NCBI RefSeq assembly: GCF_050487225.1
Contig: NZ_JBKQGY010000004.1
Location: 62,001-126,000 of the forward strand
DNA length: 64,000 nt
Direction: 5' to 3'
DNA from: Paenalcaligenes sp050487225
GTDB lineage: Bacteria > Pseudomonadota > Gammaproteobacteria > Burkholderiales > Burkholderiaceae_B
This document shows positions 40,178 to 48,809 of this stretch, one piece after another; the stretch's first letter is position 1; each line of letters begins with the position of its first letter. The notes beneath the pieces were generated by a model, which had not been told where the DNA came from, made no database searches, and saw only the letters and a program-made list of their open reading frames with translations. Position numbers and translations under genes: made by a program.

Positions 40178-43100
40178 TGACGCCGCCGTACGGCAAACCG
40201 CCATTGACCCACGACGTTCATTCCTGGTGCAAGCGCCTGCCGGCTCAGGAAAAACCGAGCTGCTTACCGATAGAATTTTGGCATTGCTAGCCACCGTGAG
40301 ACGGCCAGAAGAAGTAGTTGCTATCACCTTTACCAAAAAAGCAGCGGCAGAAATGCATGCTAGGGTGCTAGAGAAATTGCGGGCAGGTGCATCGGATATC
40401 TCTCCCGTAGAGGCCTATAAGCGCCAAAGCTGGGAGCTGGCCCGTCAAGCCATGCAGCGTGATGAGGAACTGGGCTGGAGTTTGTTGGATTACCCCGCAC
40501 GCTTAAGTATCCGTACCATTGACTCCCTATGCGCGCATTTGGTGCGAGCCATGCCGTGGGTGAGTGGCTTAGGCGGTATGCCTGCCGTAGCCGAGGATGT
40601 GAGCCAACATTACCGCCGCGCTGCACAAGCCACATTGGCGATGATCGAAGAACAAGAGCCGGTAGCCAAAATGATGGCGCATATGGATGTGCACGTACCG
40701 GCGGCAGAAGAGTTGTTGATGCAAATGTTGGCGAGCCGTGACCAGTGGCAGCCTATTTTGGGTGATCCCGAAAGCATCTTCCAAATCGAAGATAACCTGG
40801 AAGAAATCCTGCAGGCAGAACTAGCCTTGTTGGCATCCTCCATGCCGTTAGGCTGGGCACACGATTTAGCACCATTGGTGCGCCATGCTGCCGAACAACT
40901 TGCGGCAACAGGTAATGACAGCCTGCTGTTATTACAGCAATGGAATGGTGAGCCTTTATCGGCAAACATAGATGCCTTACCGCAATGGCGCTGTTTGGCC
41001 GACTTTTTGCTGACAGGTAAAGGCGAGCTGCGTAAGCGCATTACAGTTGCCCAAGGTTTTGCCCCTAAAACCACTGAGAAAGCTGCCTTAGAGGAATGGA
41101 TTGCATCCGCCGCTGTCGATGCGCCGTGGATCGCTGCTTTGGCACGTGTGCGTGATTTGCCCAATGGCTACAGTGAAGAGCAATTAGACGCGTTGATGAA
41201 TTTCATCCAAGTGCTGTGGTTGGCAAGCTTTCAACTGCGCCAAGTATTTGCCGAGCAAAGCGAGGTGGATTTCATCGAAATTTCACAACGGGCTTTGCAC
41301 GCTTTGGGTAGCGCGGATGAGCCTTCCGAGCTTTTGCTTAAGGCTGACCGTGCCATACAGCATTTGCTGGTGGACGAGTTCCAAGATACGAGCTTGACGC
41401 AAATCGCACTGCTAGAAGGGTTAAGCTCTGGGTGGGAAGCGGGTGATGGTCGTACGCTGTTCTTGGTGGGCGACCCTATGCAATCTATCTACCGGTTCCG
41501 TAAAGCGGAAGTGGGATTATTCTTGCGCGTGAAAGCGGCGCGAGCGCTAGGCTCAGTCAGTTTGGAGCCCTTAACGCTAACCACCAACTTCCGCTCACAA
41601 GCCGGATTGGTAGAGTGGGTGAACGTAGCCGGTAGGTGGTTGTTTCCAGCTTACGATGACAGCGATATGGGGGCGGTGAGCTATAGCCCGTCCGATCCCT
41701 TTAACCCTGCGTCTGAACACACAGCAGTGAGCTTTCACCCCATCTGGAGCACCTCTGAAGACGAGAGTGCTGAGTACATTGCCCAGCAATCACAGCAGCA
41801 GGTGGTGGCGTTATGCCAAGACGGTTTGCAGCGTTATGCTGGCAGTGCTCACCCTGTGGCGATATTGGTGCGAGCACGTAGCCATTTACGCCAAGTGGTG
41901 CGAGAGCTCACCATGCAAGGCATTCCATGTAGGGCGGTAGAGCTAGAACCACTGGCTCACAGACCCGTAGTGGGTGACCTCGTACAGTTGGTGCGTGCCT
42001 TATGCCACTCTGGTGATAGATTGGCGTGGTTGGCCATCTTGCGCTCCCCCATGGTGGGTCTGAGGTTAAGCAGCTTGCACAGTTTATGTGGGAACGATGC
42101 GAACACACCCATACCAGAATTGCTCGCTGCAGTATTGGCGAGTCCAGAGCGCTGCGCTGCCATAGATAGCGATGAACTGGCAAGATTGCAGGCAGCAAGT
42201 GCGGCTCTGTTTGCGCAGAGCAATCGCAGCGGTAGCCAACCCTTTGCGGCGTGGTTGCACGAAGTCTGGCAGCGCTTGGGTGCCGAACAGGTTTATGCGC
42301 ATTCTGCTGACCGTGACGATGCTGAACAGGTTTTCCGTTTGCTTGAAAATCTTGCACCCTATGGTGACGTCAACGTTAACGACTTTGAAGAACGCGTGCA
42401 ACGACTGTTCGCCGTGCCACAAGGAGCAGGGGAGTGTGTGGAAATCATGACCATACACAAATCCAAAGGGCTGGAATTTGAATCGGTTATTTTGTATGGC
42501 TTAGAGCGCGCTGCGCGCGGCGACACCGCACCGTTGATTCGCTTGGAACAAAGCGATGGTCGCTTACTGTTGGGTCCTGTTAAACCTCGCGGCAGCGAAG
42601 ACCAAGACCCTGTATCGGCGTTTTTAGCAAAGCGAGAGCAGCAACGTGCTTTTCACGAAGCTAACCGCTTGTTGTACGTAGCCGTAACCCGTGCTCGCAG
42701 CCAATTGCATGTGGTGGCCGATATGAAAGTAGACGACGCGGGCCAATTCAAAGCACCGAGTGGGCAAAGCTTACTAGGCAGAATTTGGGATTGCTTACCC
42801 AAAGAGGATGCCGCAACCTCCCTCACCGAGTTTGGCGCTACAACAGCCTCCTCAGGCACGCAGCGGGTATTGAAACGTGTACAGCAGGTACAGCCTGTGG
42901 TTGTGCCGCCTAAAGTAGTTGCTGTGGCACATAACGCGTGGCGCTGGCCTGAATCCACGCAAAACGAAAGTGCGTTGGGCATAGTGGCGCACGCGTGGTT
43001 AGAGCGTATGGCCGCAGCCCCTGCTCAGTTTGCCGATGCGGCTAGCATCACGCCGTACGCCAACACCATGCGCAAACAATTGCTGCGTGCCGGTACGGAG

Positions 43101-43499
43101 CCAGAGCGCGTCATGCAGTCTTTGGATATCCTGCAACAAACCCTTAAAGCCACAATCAGTAGTGAACGAGGGCAGTGGTTGTTGGGTGTTGCTAAAGCCT
43201 ATAGAGAATGGTCGTTGTTGGACGCGGGAGGGCGGGTCTCCGTGATTGACTTGGCGATCTCGCAAGAAGACCACTGGTTAATCGTGGACTACAAAACTTC
43301 TGCACCTGCAGAAGGAGAAACCATTGCTATGTTTGAGCGACGCATGCTAGAGCGACATAGTGCGCAACTACAGCGTTATTGCGAGCAAGTACATGCCTTG
43401 GATGGGCGGCAGGCTAAAGCGGCGTTGTATTTCCCACGGGTGGATCTGTGGGTGCCATATGTGATTGCGCCAGTGGGGAGTCAGATGGCGTTGCTGTGA
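40164..43499 (+). CDS. AddA-like UvrD-family helicase/nuclease
   Basis: 1111 aa. SF1 helicase motifs: I QAPAGSGKTELLTDR, Ia AITFTKKAAAEM, II HLLVDEFQDTSLTQ, III LVGDPMQSIYRFRKAE, IV TTNFRSQAGLVEW, V TIHKSKGLEFESVIL and VI NRLLYVAVTRARSQLH. A C-terminal PD-(D/E)XK nuclease is visible in SVIDLAISQEDHWLIVDYKTS. The two-nuclease arrangement (one in each partner) is that of AddAB. There is no obvious terminator after the stop; a repeat-rich non-coding region follows. Confidence 0.9.
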   Translation: MITPNDAAVRQTAIDPRRSFLVQAPAGSGKTELLTDRILALLATVRRPEEVVAITFTKKAAAEMHARVLEKLRAGASDISPVEAYKRQSWELARQAMQRDEELGWSLLDYPARLSIRTIDSLCAHLVRAMPWVSGLGGMPAVAEDVSQHYRRAAQATLAMIEEQEPVAKMMAHMDVHVPAAEELLMQMLASRDQWQPILGDPESIFQIEDNLEEILQAELALLASSMPLGWAHDLAPLVRHAAEQLAATGNDSLLLLQQWNGEPLSANIDALPQWRCLADFLLTGKGELRKRITVAQGFAPKTTEKAALEEWIASAAVDAPWIAALARVRDLPNGYSEEQLDALMNFIQVLWLASFQLRQVFAEQSEVDFIEISQRALHALGSADEPSELLLKADRAIQHLLVDEFQDTSLTQIALLEGLSSGWEAGDGRTLFLVGDPMQSIYRFRKAEVGLFLRVKAARALGSVSLEPLTLTTNFRSQAGLVEWVNVAGRWLFPAYDDSDMGAVSYSPSDPFNPASEHTAVSFHPIWSTSEDESAEYIAQQSQQQVVALCQDGLQRYAGSAHPVAILVRARSHLRQVVRELTMQGIPCRAVELEPLAHRPVVGDLVQLVRALCHSGDRLAWLAILRSPMVGLRLSSLHSLCGNDANTPIPELLAAVLASPERCAAIDSDELARLQAASAALFAQSNRSGSQPFAAWLHEVWQRLGAEQVYAHSADRDDAEQVFRLLENLAPYGDVNVNDFEERVQRLFAVPQGAGECVEIMTIHKSKGLEFESVILYGLERAARGDTAPLIRLEQSDGRLLLGPVKPRGSEDQDPVSAFLAKREQQRAFHEANRLLYVAVTRARSQLHVVADMKVDDAGQFKAPSGQSLLGRIWDCLPKEDAATSLTEFGATTASSGTQRVLKRVQQVQPVVVPPKVVAVAHNAWRWPESTQNESALGIVAHAWLERMAAAPAQFADAASITPYANTMRKQLLRAGTEPERVMQSLDILQQTLKATISSERGQWLLGVAKAYREWSLLDAGGRVSVIDLAISQEDHWLIVDYKTSAPAEGETIAMFERRMLERHSAQLQRYCEQVHALDGRQAKAALYFPRVDLWVPYVIAPVGSQMALL

Positions 43500-43595
43500 G
43501 TCTCGTTGTTCACAGCGTAGGTGATGAGTGTGGCATTGTTTTAATCAAGAACAGGCTGTGGTCTCTAAGGCATCATGGTTTACGTATCAGGTTTC

Positions 43596-43712
43596 AGAAA
43601 GGGCTGTAAATCTCACTACACCCAGATCAACCGGGGGACGGAGAGGAAACTTTTGTGATTTGGTGGTCAAATCACAAAAAGTATTCCTGCAGTTCCCAGC
43701 GTGTGCGATGAA
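43596..43712 (+). repeat. Hairpin repeat copy B1 (direct orientation)
   Basis: About 117 bp, almost identical to copy C 462 bp downstream, from AGAAAGGGCTGTAAATCTCA to GCGATGAA. The central hairpin is CTTTTGTGATTTG (43650-43662), loop GTGGT, CAAATCACAAAAAG (43668-43681). Confidence 0.85.
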
Positions 43713-43754
43713 TGTGGAACCAACGTACTCACCACTGGCTGCTGTAGCTAGCAC

Positions 43755-43830
43755 TGCGAAAAGTATTTTTTAATTTGACCACCAAATAAAAAAATACTTT
43801 CCTCCGTTTTCCCTTCATTGCTTGCCACGG
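43755..43830 (-). repeat. Hairpin repeat copy B2 (inverted orientation)
   Basis: Hairpin with left arm 43761-43777, loop ACCAC and right arm 43783-43799 (16 of 17 pairs). The loop is the reverse complement of the GTGGT loop of copies B1 and C, and the flank CCTCCGTTTTCCC resembles the reverse complement of their GGGGACGGAGAGG. It is closest to copy A1. Confidence 0.7.
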
Positions 43831-44057
43831 TTTGTAGAGTGGTTGCCGTTGAGACTAATGCGTGCTTCTGTGACAGGTGAAGGGGCATGTTTACCAATTT
43901 CTGAAGATGCCTACTTGTTTTATGTGCTGATAGTTTCGGCACTTGCAGCCTTCATCAAAACAACTCGACTGCTTTTTCTGATAGTACAGCTGACCTTACA
44001 AACGATTTGAAGACCTGCTTCCAATTGATCAAGCTTTGCCATTGCCAACAACCCAAA

Positions 44058-44174
44058 AGAAAGGGCTGTAAATCTCACTACACCCAGATCAACCGGGGGA
44101 CGGAGAGGAAACTTTTTTGATTTGGTGGTCAAATCAAAAAAAGTATTCCTGCAGTCCCCAGCGTTGGCGATGAA
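44058..44174 (+). repeat. Hairpin repeat copy C (direct orientation)
   Basis: Near-identical to B1. In the stem, the G-C pair of B1 is replaced by T-A here (CTTTTTTGATTTG, 44112-44124, with CAAATCAAAAAAAG, 44130-44143), a compensatory change that preserves the hairpin. Confidence 0.85.
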
Positions 44175-44340
44175 GGCTATCTCGCTCTTATACGCCATAA
44201 ATCTAACGCTGTAGTATTCCAATTTCGCAGATACGTCGGCCATTACAGAGCCAAAGTCAGCGGCTTACCTTTACGTATCAGCACCTTATAAAACCACCAC
44301 CTAGAATTTCGCCCAGCCTGCCACACAGCTGTAATACCTA

Positions 44341-44349
44341 TGCTACAAT
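44341..44349 (+). promoter_or_regulatory. Extended -10 promoter of the 4.5S RNA gene
   Basis: TGC followed by TACAAT (44344-44349) is an extended -10 element ending 5 bp before the predicted RNA start at 44355. A good -35 is not visible, as expected for an extended -10 promoter. Confidence 0.6.
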
Positions 44350-44354
44350 CTTTC

Positions 44355-44456
44355 GTGGCGGGTCCCTTCGCATGGTTCAACAGTCAACCTGGTCAGGTCG
44401 GGAACGAAGCAGCCATAGCTGTCCCGAATCAGTGCCGAAGTCAGGCTCGCCACCCT
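44355..44456 (+). ncRNA. ffs: Signal recognition particle 4.5S RNA
   Basis: The conserved Ffh-binding helix 8 core is present: CTGGTCAGGTCGGGAACGAA then GCAGCC, matching the E. coli core GGTCAGGTCCGGAAGGAAGCAGCC. The ends pair (GTGGCG at 44355-44360 with CGCCAC at 44448-44453), giving the expected roughly 100-nt hairpin. Its place just before dnaX is conserved in beta-proteobacteria. End points are approximate. Confidence 0.92.
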
Positions 44457-44588
44457 TCTACTGGCCTATGCCTATCTGTTACATCTCCCCCTTTAGCGTT
44501 ATTCTGCCCATCGAACACGGGAATCCGGTACACTTTTGCTTTCGATAGCATCTAGTGGATGCTGGTAATTTTCTGGCCTTCTAAAAGC

Positions 44589-46682
44589 ATGACCTATCTT
44601 GTTCTTGCCCGTAAATGGCGCCCCCGTTCCTTTGATACCCTCATTGGTCAGGACCACGTTGTCCGTGCATTGAGCCATGCGTTGACCACGCAACGGCTGC
44701 ATCATGCGTGGCTGTTCACGGGGACTCGTGGGGTGGGGAAGACCACGTTGTCGCGTATTTTGGCCAAGGCGCTGAACTGCGAAACGGGCATTACACCTAA
44801 TCCCTGTGGGCAGTGCCGCGCGTGTCAGGAAATTGATAGCGGTAGGTTTGTTGATTATGTAGAGCTGGATGCGGCGTCCAACCGTGGTGTGGACGAGATG
44901 ACGCAGTTGCTAGAGCAAGCGGTGTATGCGCCTAGTGTGGGCCGGTATAAGGTCTACATGATTGACGAGGTGCACATGCTGACGGGGCATGCGTTTAACG
45001 CCATGCTGAAGACCTTGGAAGAGCCGCCAGCACACGTGAAGTTTATTTTGGCGACCACTGATCCACAGAAAATTCCTGTGACGGTGTTGTCGCGTTGCTT
45101 GCAGTTCAACCTCAAGCAAATGACAGTCCCCGCTATTGTTGAGCACTTGCAGTACATTCTAGAAGAAGAAAAAATCGAGTTCGATGTGCTAGGTTTGCGC
45201 TTGATTGCGCAAGCGGCAGCGGGCTCTATGCGTGATGCGCTGTCATTAACCGATCAAGCTATTGCCTACAGTGCTGGCAACGTCAACAATGATGCCGTGC
45301 AAGGTATGTTGGGCACGATTGACCAAGGGCATTTGTGCCAGTTGTTGCGAGCATTGATTAATCGCGATGCGCAGGCCTTGATGGCGGTGGCTGATGATTT
45401 GGCTTTGCGTGGCTTGTCTTATTCCGCCGCGCTGGGTGATTTAGCGGTATTGCTCTCGCAGATCGCAGTAGAGCAGCGTTTGCCTGGTGCAACGCCTGCT
45501 GAACATCCTTTACAAGCAGATATTCAAGATTTGGCTAAGCAGTTGGGGCCAGACTTCGTACAGTTGTTTTACTCGGTCGCCGTACATAGCCGTAAAGAAT
45601 TGAGCTTGGCTCCGGATGAGTACGCTGGCTTTGTGATGGGTTGCTTGCGCATGTTGGCGCTGATGCCGGGTGATGCCTTGCCATCGCAACCTGAGATTCG
45701 TAGAGAGCCGTCAGTGGCCGCGCCTGCGGTGGCTGCTGCTGTGGTGACGGCCCCTGCAGTCGCCTCTCCACAGTTAGAGCAAGCGGTAGAGTCTGCAGTA
45801 GAAGCGGCTCAGCACGCTTCTGTGGACAATCCAGCGCCAGAGGCTGCCGTTGAGCCTGCACCGGCAGAGCAAACGGCTGAAGCCGTCTCGCCTAGCTCGG
45901 CGGCGGCACCAGCGGAAACTCCCGCTGTGCAGCAACCGCCTGCAGCACGTGATGATGAGCCACCCGCACCGCCAGCAGGCGCTATGCCGCCAACCACAGA
46001 AGTGGGCGGTACGATTCTGAATAAGCCTAGTGCTCCCGCGCCAGAGGTTGTGGCTGAGCCTGCTTCAGCGGCGAATGAGCCTCCTGCGGGTTTTGATGAT
46101 ATTCCGTGGGAAGATGAAGCCAGCGCGAGCGATGATGCTCCGTATGAGCAGGCGGGTGATCCAGGTTTTGATGATTCGTTCTCAGGCCAAGATGATGTGT
46201 CGTCTTTTGAGGCGAATGTCGCGGAACCAGATTTATCGGGTTTAATCTCAGAACCTAGAGAAGTCGCAAAGTCTGCGTCTCTCAAAAGAATGAATTCTGA
46301 AGGCTGGCCTGCGGTGGCAGCTAGTTTGCCGCTTAGCGGTTGGGCGGCGGAGCTCGCACGTCAGAGTGAATGGATTGGTGCTGACAAAGAAGGTCAGATC
46401 GTGTTGCGTGCGCAAATACGCTCCGCCGATGACAGTCAGGCTAAAGCAAGGTTAAGTACCGTGCTTGCTGAGTATTTTGGGCAAGTAGTACGGGTTAATA
46501 TTGAATACGGTGCAACGGGTGATGCAACGGCCTACGCGGTAGAGCAGGCCGAGCGTGAGCAGCGCCAGCATCAGGCGGAGCAAGATGCGCCTAAAGATCC
46601 GTTTATCGTTAGTTTGATTCGTGAGTTCGGGGCGCATATTATGCCCGGCTCCATACAGGCCAATCATTTGAAGGCCGTTTAA
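44589..46682 (+). CDS. dnaX: DNA polymerase III subunits tau/gamma
   Basis: 697 aa clamp-loader ATPase. Starts MTYLVLARKWRPRSFDTLIG; the frame ten codons upstream is not conserved. Walker A GTRGVGKTTLSRILA, zinc module CGQCRACQEIDSG, Walker B YMIDEVHMLTGHAFNAML, sensor LATTDPQK and SRC (VLSRCLQFNL). A long Ala/Pro/Glu-rich linker (about 385-530) precedes the tau-specific C-terminus. I see no slippery A-AAA-AAG heptamer, so a frameshifted gamma product is not supported by sequence. Confidence 0.95.
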   Translation: MTYLVLARKWRPRSFDTLIGQDHVVRALSHALTTQRLHHAWLFTGTRGVGKTTLSRILAKALNCETGITPNPCGQCRACQEIDSGRFVDYVELDAASNRGVDEMTQLLEQAVYAPSVGRYKVYMIDEVHMLTGHAFNAMLKTLEEPPAHVKFILATTDPQKIPVTVLSRCLQFNLKQMTVPAIVEHLQYILEEEKIEFDVLGLRLIAQAAAGSMRDALSLTDQAIAYSAGNVNNDAVQGMLGTIDQGHLCQLLRALINRDAQALMAVADDLALRGLSYSAALGDLAVLLSQIAVEQRLPGATPAEHPLQADIQDLAKQLGPDFVQLFYSVAVHSRKELSLAPDEYAGFVMGCLRMLALMPGDALPSQPEIRREPSVAAPAVAAAVVTAPAVASPQLEQAVESAVEAAQHASVDNPAPEAAVEPAPAEQTAEAVSPSSAAAPAETPAVQQPPAARDDEPPAPPAGAMPPTTEVGGTILNKPSAPAPEVVAEPASAANEPPAGFDDIPWEDEASASDDAPYEQAGDPGFDDSFSGQDDVSSFEANVAEPDLSGLISEPREVAKSASLKRMNSEGWPAVAASLPLSGWAAELARQSEWIGADKEGQIVLRAQIRSADDSQAKARLSTVLAEYFGQVVRVNIEYGATGDATAYAVEQAEREQRQHQAEQDAPKDPFIVSLIREFGAHIMPGSIQANHLKAV

Positions 46683-46716
46683 GTTTTAGGTTTTATTTCA
46701 ACAGGAAGACGTTGTT

Positions 46717-47043
46717 ATGATGAAAGGACAGATCGCTGGGTTGATGCGTCAAGCGCAGCAAATGCAAGAAAACATGAAGAAAGCCCAAGAAGCCTTGGCT
46801 AGCATCGAAGTAGAAGGTGCAGCAGGCGGTGGTCTGGTGAAAGTGGTGATGACATGTCGCAATGATGTGCGTCGCATCACTATTGATCCTAGCTTGTTGG
46901 AAGATGACAAAGACATGTTGGAAGACTTGGTTGCTGCAGCGATGAACGACGCACTGCGTAAAGCTGAAGCCACTTCCCAAGAGAAAATGTCTTCTGTGAC
47001 AGCCGGTTTGCCATTGCCTCCAGGCATGTCCTTGCCGTTCTAA
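46717..47043 (+). CDS. ybaB: YbaB/EbfC-family nucleoid-associated protein
   Basis: 108 aa small dimeric DNA-binding protein. MKGQIAGLMRQAQQMQENMKKAQEAL then GLVKVVMTCRNDVRRITIDPSLL and the C-terminal MSSVTAGLPLPPGM are family hallmarks. It lies between dnaX and recR as in most proteobacteria, and its TAA overlaps the recR ATG (TAATG). The start could be either of two adjacent Met codons. Confidence 0.93.
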   Translation: MMKGQIAGLMRQAQQMQENMKKAQEALASIEVEGAAGGGLVKVVMTCRNDVRRITIDPSLLEDDKDMLEDLVAAAMNDALRKAEATSQEKMSSVTAGLPLPPGMSLPF

Positions 47044-47654
47044 TGTCCACACCGGTATTACCTGAACCCGAACCACTACGGGCGCTGATTGATGCGTTGC
47101 GACGCTTGCCCAGTGTGGGTGAGCGTACCGCGCGTCGTATGGCGTATCACCTGCTGCAGCACGATTTGTCGGGTGCGGTGGTGTTGGGGCAGGCACTAGA
47201 TAGAGCCACCCAATCATTGAAGCATTGTGAACAGTGCAATAGCTTTAGTGAGACCGTGGTGTGCTCCTTGTGTGACAACGCGCAGCGCGATAGATCGTTG
47301 TTGTGCATTGTGGAAACCCCTGCTGATCAGAACACCGTTGAGTCCAGCCATGGTTATCAAGGGCTGTATTACGTGCTGATGGGCAGGCTTGCCCCCATAG
47401 AAGGTATAGGCCCAAACGAACTGCAATTCGATAGATTGCTGCAACGAGCCAGTGGGGATGAGGTGCAGGAAATTATTCTAGCGACTAACTTCACCGCAGA
47501 AGGTGACACCACGGCGCACTATTTGGCGGAGTTACTACGTCAGCGCGGTAAGCGTGTGACGCGGTTGGCCAGAGGTGTGCCTGCAGGAAGTGAGTTGGAA
47601 TATGTAGATGCCAGTACGATGGCATGGGCATTGCAGGAGCGTAGGGAAACCTAA
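47043..47654 (+). CDS. recR: Recombination protein RecR
   Basis: 203 aa. N-terminal HhH (LIDALRRLPSVGERTARRMAYHLL), zinc finger CEQCNSFSETVVCSLC and a Toprim domain (LLCIVETPADQNTVESSHGY, then GRLAPIEGIGP). With RecF and RecO it loads RecA at gaps. Translationally coupled to ybaB; convergent with tal, 16 bp apart. Confidence 0.95.
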   Translation: MSTPVLPEPEPLRALIDALRRLPSVGERTARRMAYHLLQHDLSGAVVLGQALDRATQSLKHCEQCNSFSETVVCSLCDNAQRDRSLLCIVETPADQNTVESSHGYQGLYYVLMGRLAPIEGIGPNELQFDRLLQRASGDEVQEIILATNFTAEGDTTAHYLAELLRQRGKRVTRLARGVPAGSELEYVDASTMAWALQERRET

Positions 47655-47670
47655 CGCTCCCGCGTCGCCA

Positions 47671-48636
47671 TTAGGCTTGCTGGGTTTTGACCTGAGTGAT
47701 CAATTGATCCAGAGTCAGCGCATCAGCGGTAAATAGTCTGATACCTTCGGCCAGTTTTTCTGTGGCCATCGCATTGTCGTTCAGACGTGTGCGGAAATTG
47801 ATTTCATTATTAGCACGCCATTCAGGCGCCACATCTTTGGCGTACTCAGGGTCTAGCTGCAGCGGCACTTCGCCGGTTTTTTCTTGCAGTTCAGCCAAAA
47901 GAGCAGGGCTAATAGTGAGTAGATCGCAGCCACTCAGTGCTTGGATCTGACCAATATTTCTAAAACTCGCCCCCATGATCTCGGTCTTGATGCCATAGGT
48001 TTTGTAGTAATTGAAAATCTTGCGCACTGACTTCACACCGGGATCATTCACGCCAGCGTTAGCGGCTTCGTCCCAACTGCTGCCCGCACTTTTCTTGTAC
48101 CAGTCGTAAATACGCCCAACAAAGGGTGAAATCAGGGTGACGTTGGCGTGCGCGCAGGCTACTGCCTGTGTCAGCGAAAACAACAAGGTCAGGTTGCAAT
48201 GTATGCCTTCGGATTCCAACTGGCGAGCAGCTTGTATGCCTTCCCACGTGGCGGCTAATTTAATCAGCACACGCTCACGGGAAATGCCGGCGGCTTCATA
48301 AAGCTCAATAATCGTACGGGCGCGCTCAATGCTGGCTTGGCTATCAAACGACAAGCGGGCGTCTACTTCGGTAGAAACGCGGCCTGGTACTATATCGAGA
48401 ATGGCGCTGCCAAATGCGACTAACAGGCGATCGCATAGCTCAGTAATACTGGCTTGTGGTGCGGCCTTCACGGTTTTTTCCAGCAGGTAACGATATTGTT
48501 CCTGTTGTACGGCTTTTAGAATCAGCGACGGGTTGGTGGTCGCGTCAGTGGGCCTGAAGGCCTTCATGGCTTCAAAATCGCCGGTATCGGCCACAACGGT
48601 GGTGTGTTGCCGTAAAGATTCAAGCAAGGTGGTCAT
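47671..48636 (-). CDS. tal: Transaldolase
   Basis: 321 aa class I transaldolase of the pentose phosphate pathway. TDATTNPSLILKA at the N-terminus, Schiff-base Lys in RVLIKLAATWEGIQAA, then CNLTLLFSLTQAVACAHANVTLISPFVGRIYDWYKK and MGASFRNIGQI. Length fits the E. coli TalB group. It is divergent from carA, with 173 bp between the starts. Confidence 0.95.
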   Translation of the reverse strand: MTTLLESLRQHTTVVADTGDFEAMKAFRPTDATTNPSLILKAVQQEQYRYLLEKTVKAAPQASITELCDRLLVAFGSAILDIVPGRVSTEVDARLSFDSQASIERARTIIELYEAAGISRERVLIKLAATWEGIQAARQLESEGIHCNLTLLFSLTQAVACAHANVTLISPFVGRIYDWYKKSAGSSWDEAANAGVNDPGVKSVRKIFNYYKTYGIKTEIMGASFRNIGQIQALSGCDLLTISPALLAELQEKTGEVPLQLDPEYAKDVAPEWRANNEINFRTRLNDNAMATEKLAEGIRLFTADALTLDQLITQVKTQQA

Positions 48637-48763
48637 GGTCTACTGCCTTATCACATCAACTACGGGTCAGATACAAGCCACATACTGTAAGCTATTTTCT
48701 GAAAAAGCGTGGAATATAAACGTCTGATTTTCGTAGTCCTTTATGTGAAGGCCGAAGTCAGCG

Positions 48764-48769
48764 TATAAT
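48764..48769 (+). promoter_or_regulatory. -10 element of the carAB promoter
   Basis: A perfect TATAAT lies 40 bp before the carA start codon. The hexamer 17 bp upstream (TTATGT, 48741-48746) is a poor -35, so the promoter may need an activator or be weak. Confidence 0.5.
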
Positions 48770-48809
48770 TGGAAGGTTTATTTGTAAATTTAAAATCCGG
48801 GGTTTAAAC

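Larger units (their letters stand above)
43500..44338. other. Non-coding stretch with three hairpin repeats
   Basis: No gene supported on either strand. It holds repeat copies B1, B2 and C, plus a 12-bp direct repeat TTTACGTATCAG at 43579-43590 and 44270-44281 that brackets them. The 220 bp between B2 and C shows nothing recognisable. The 4.5S RNA promoter lies at its right end. Confidence 0.65.

Noticed and set aside
45162..45179. A-run in dnaX as a programmed frameshift site
   Set aside because: The A-run reads GAA AAA ATC in frame, not A-AAA-AAG, and lies in the AAA core, not at the end of gamma.
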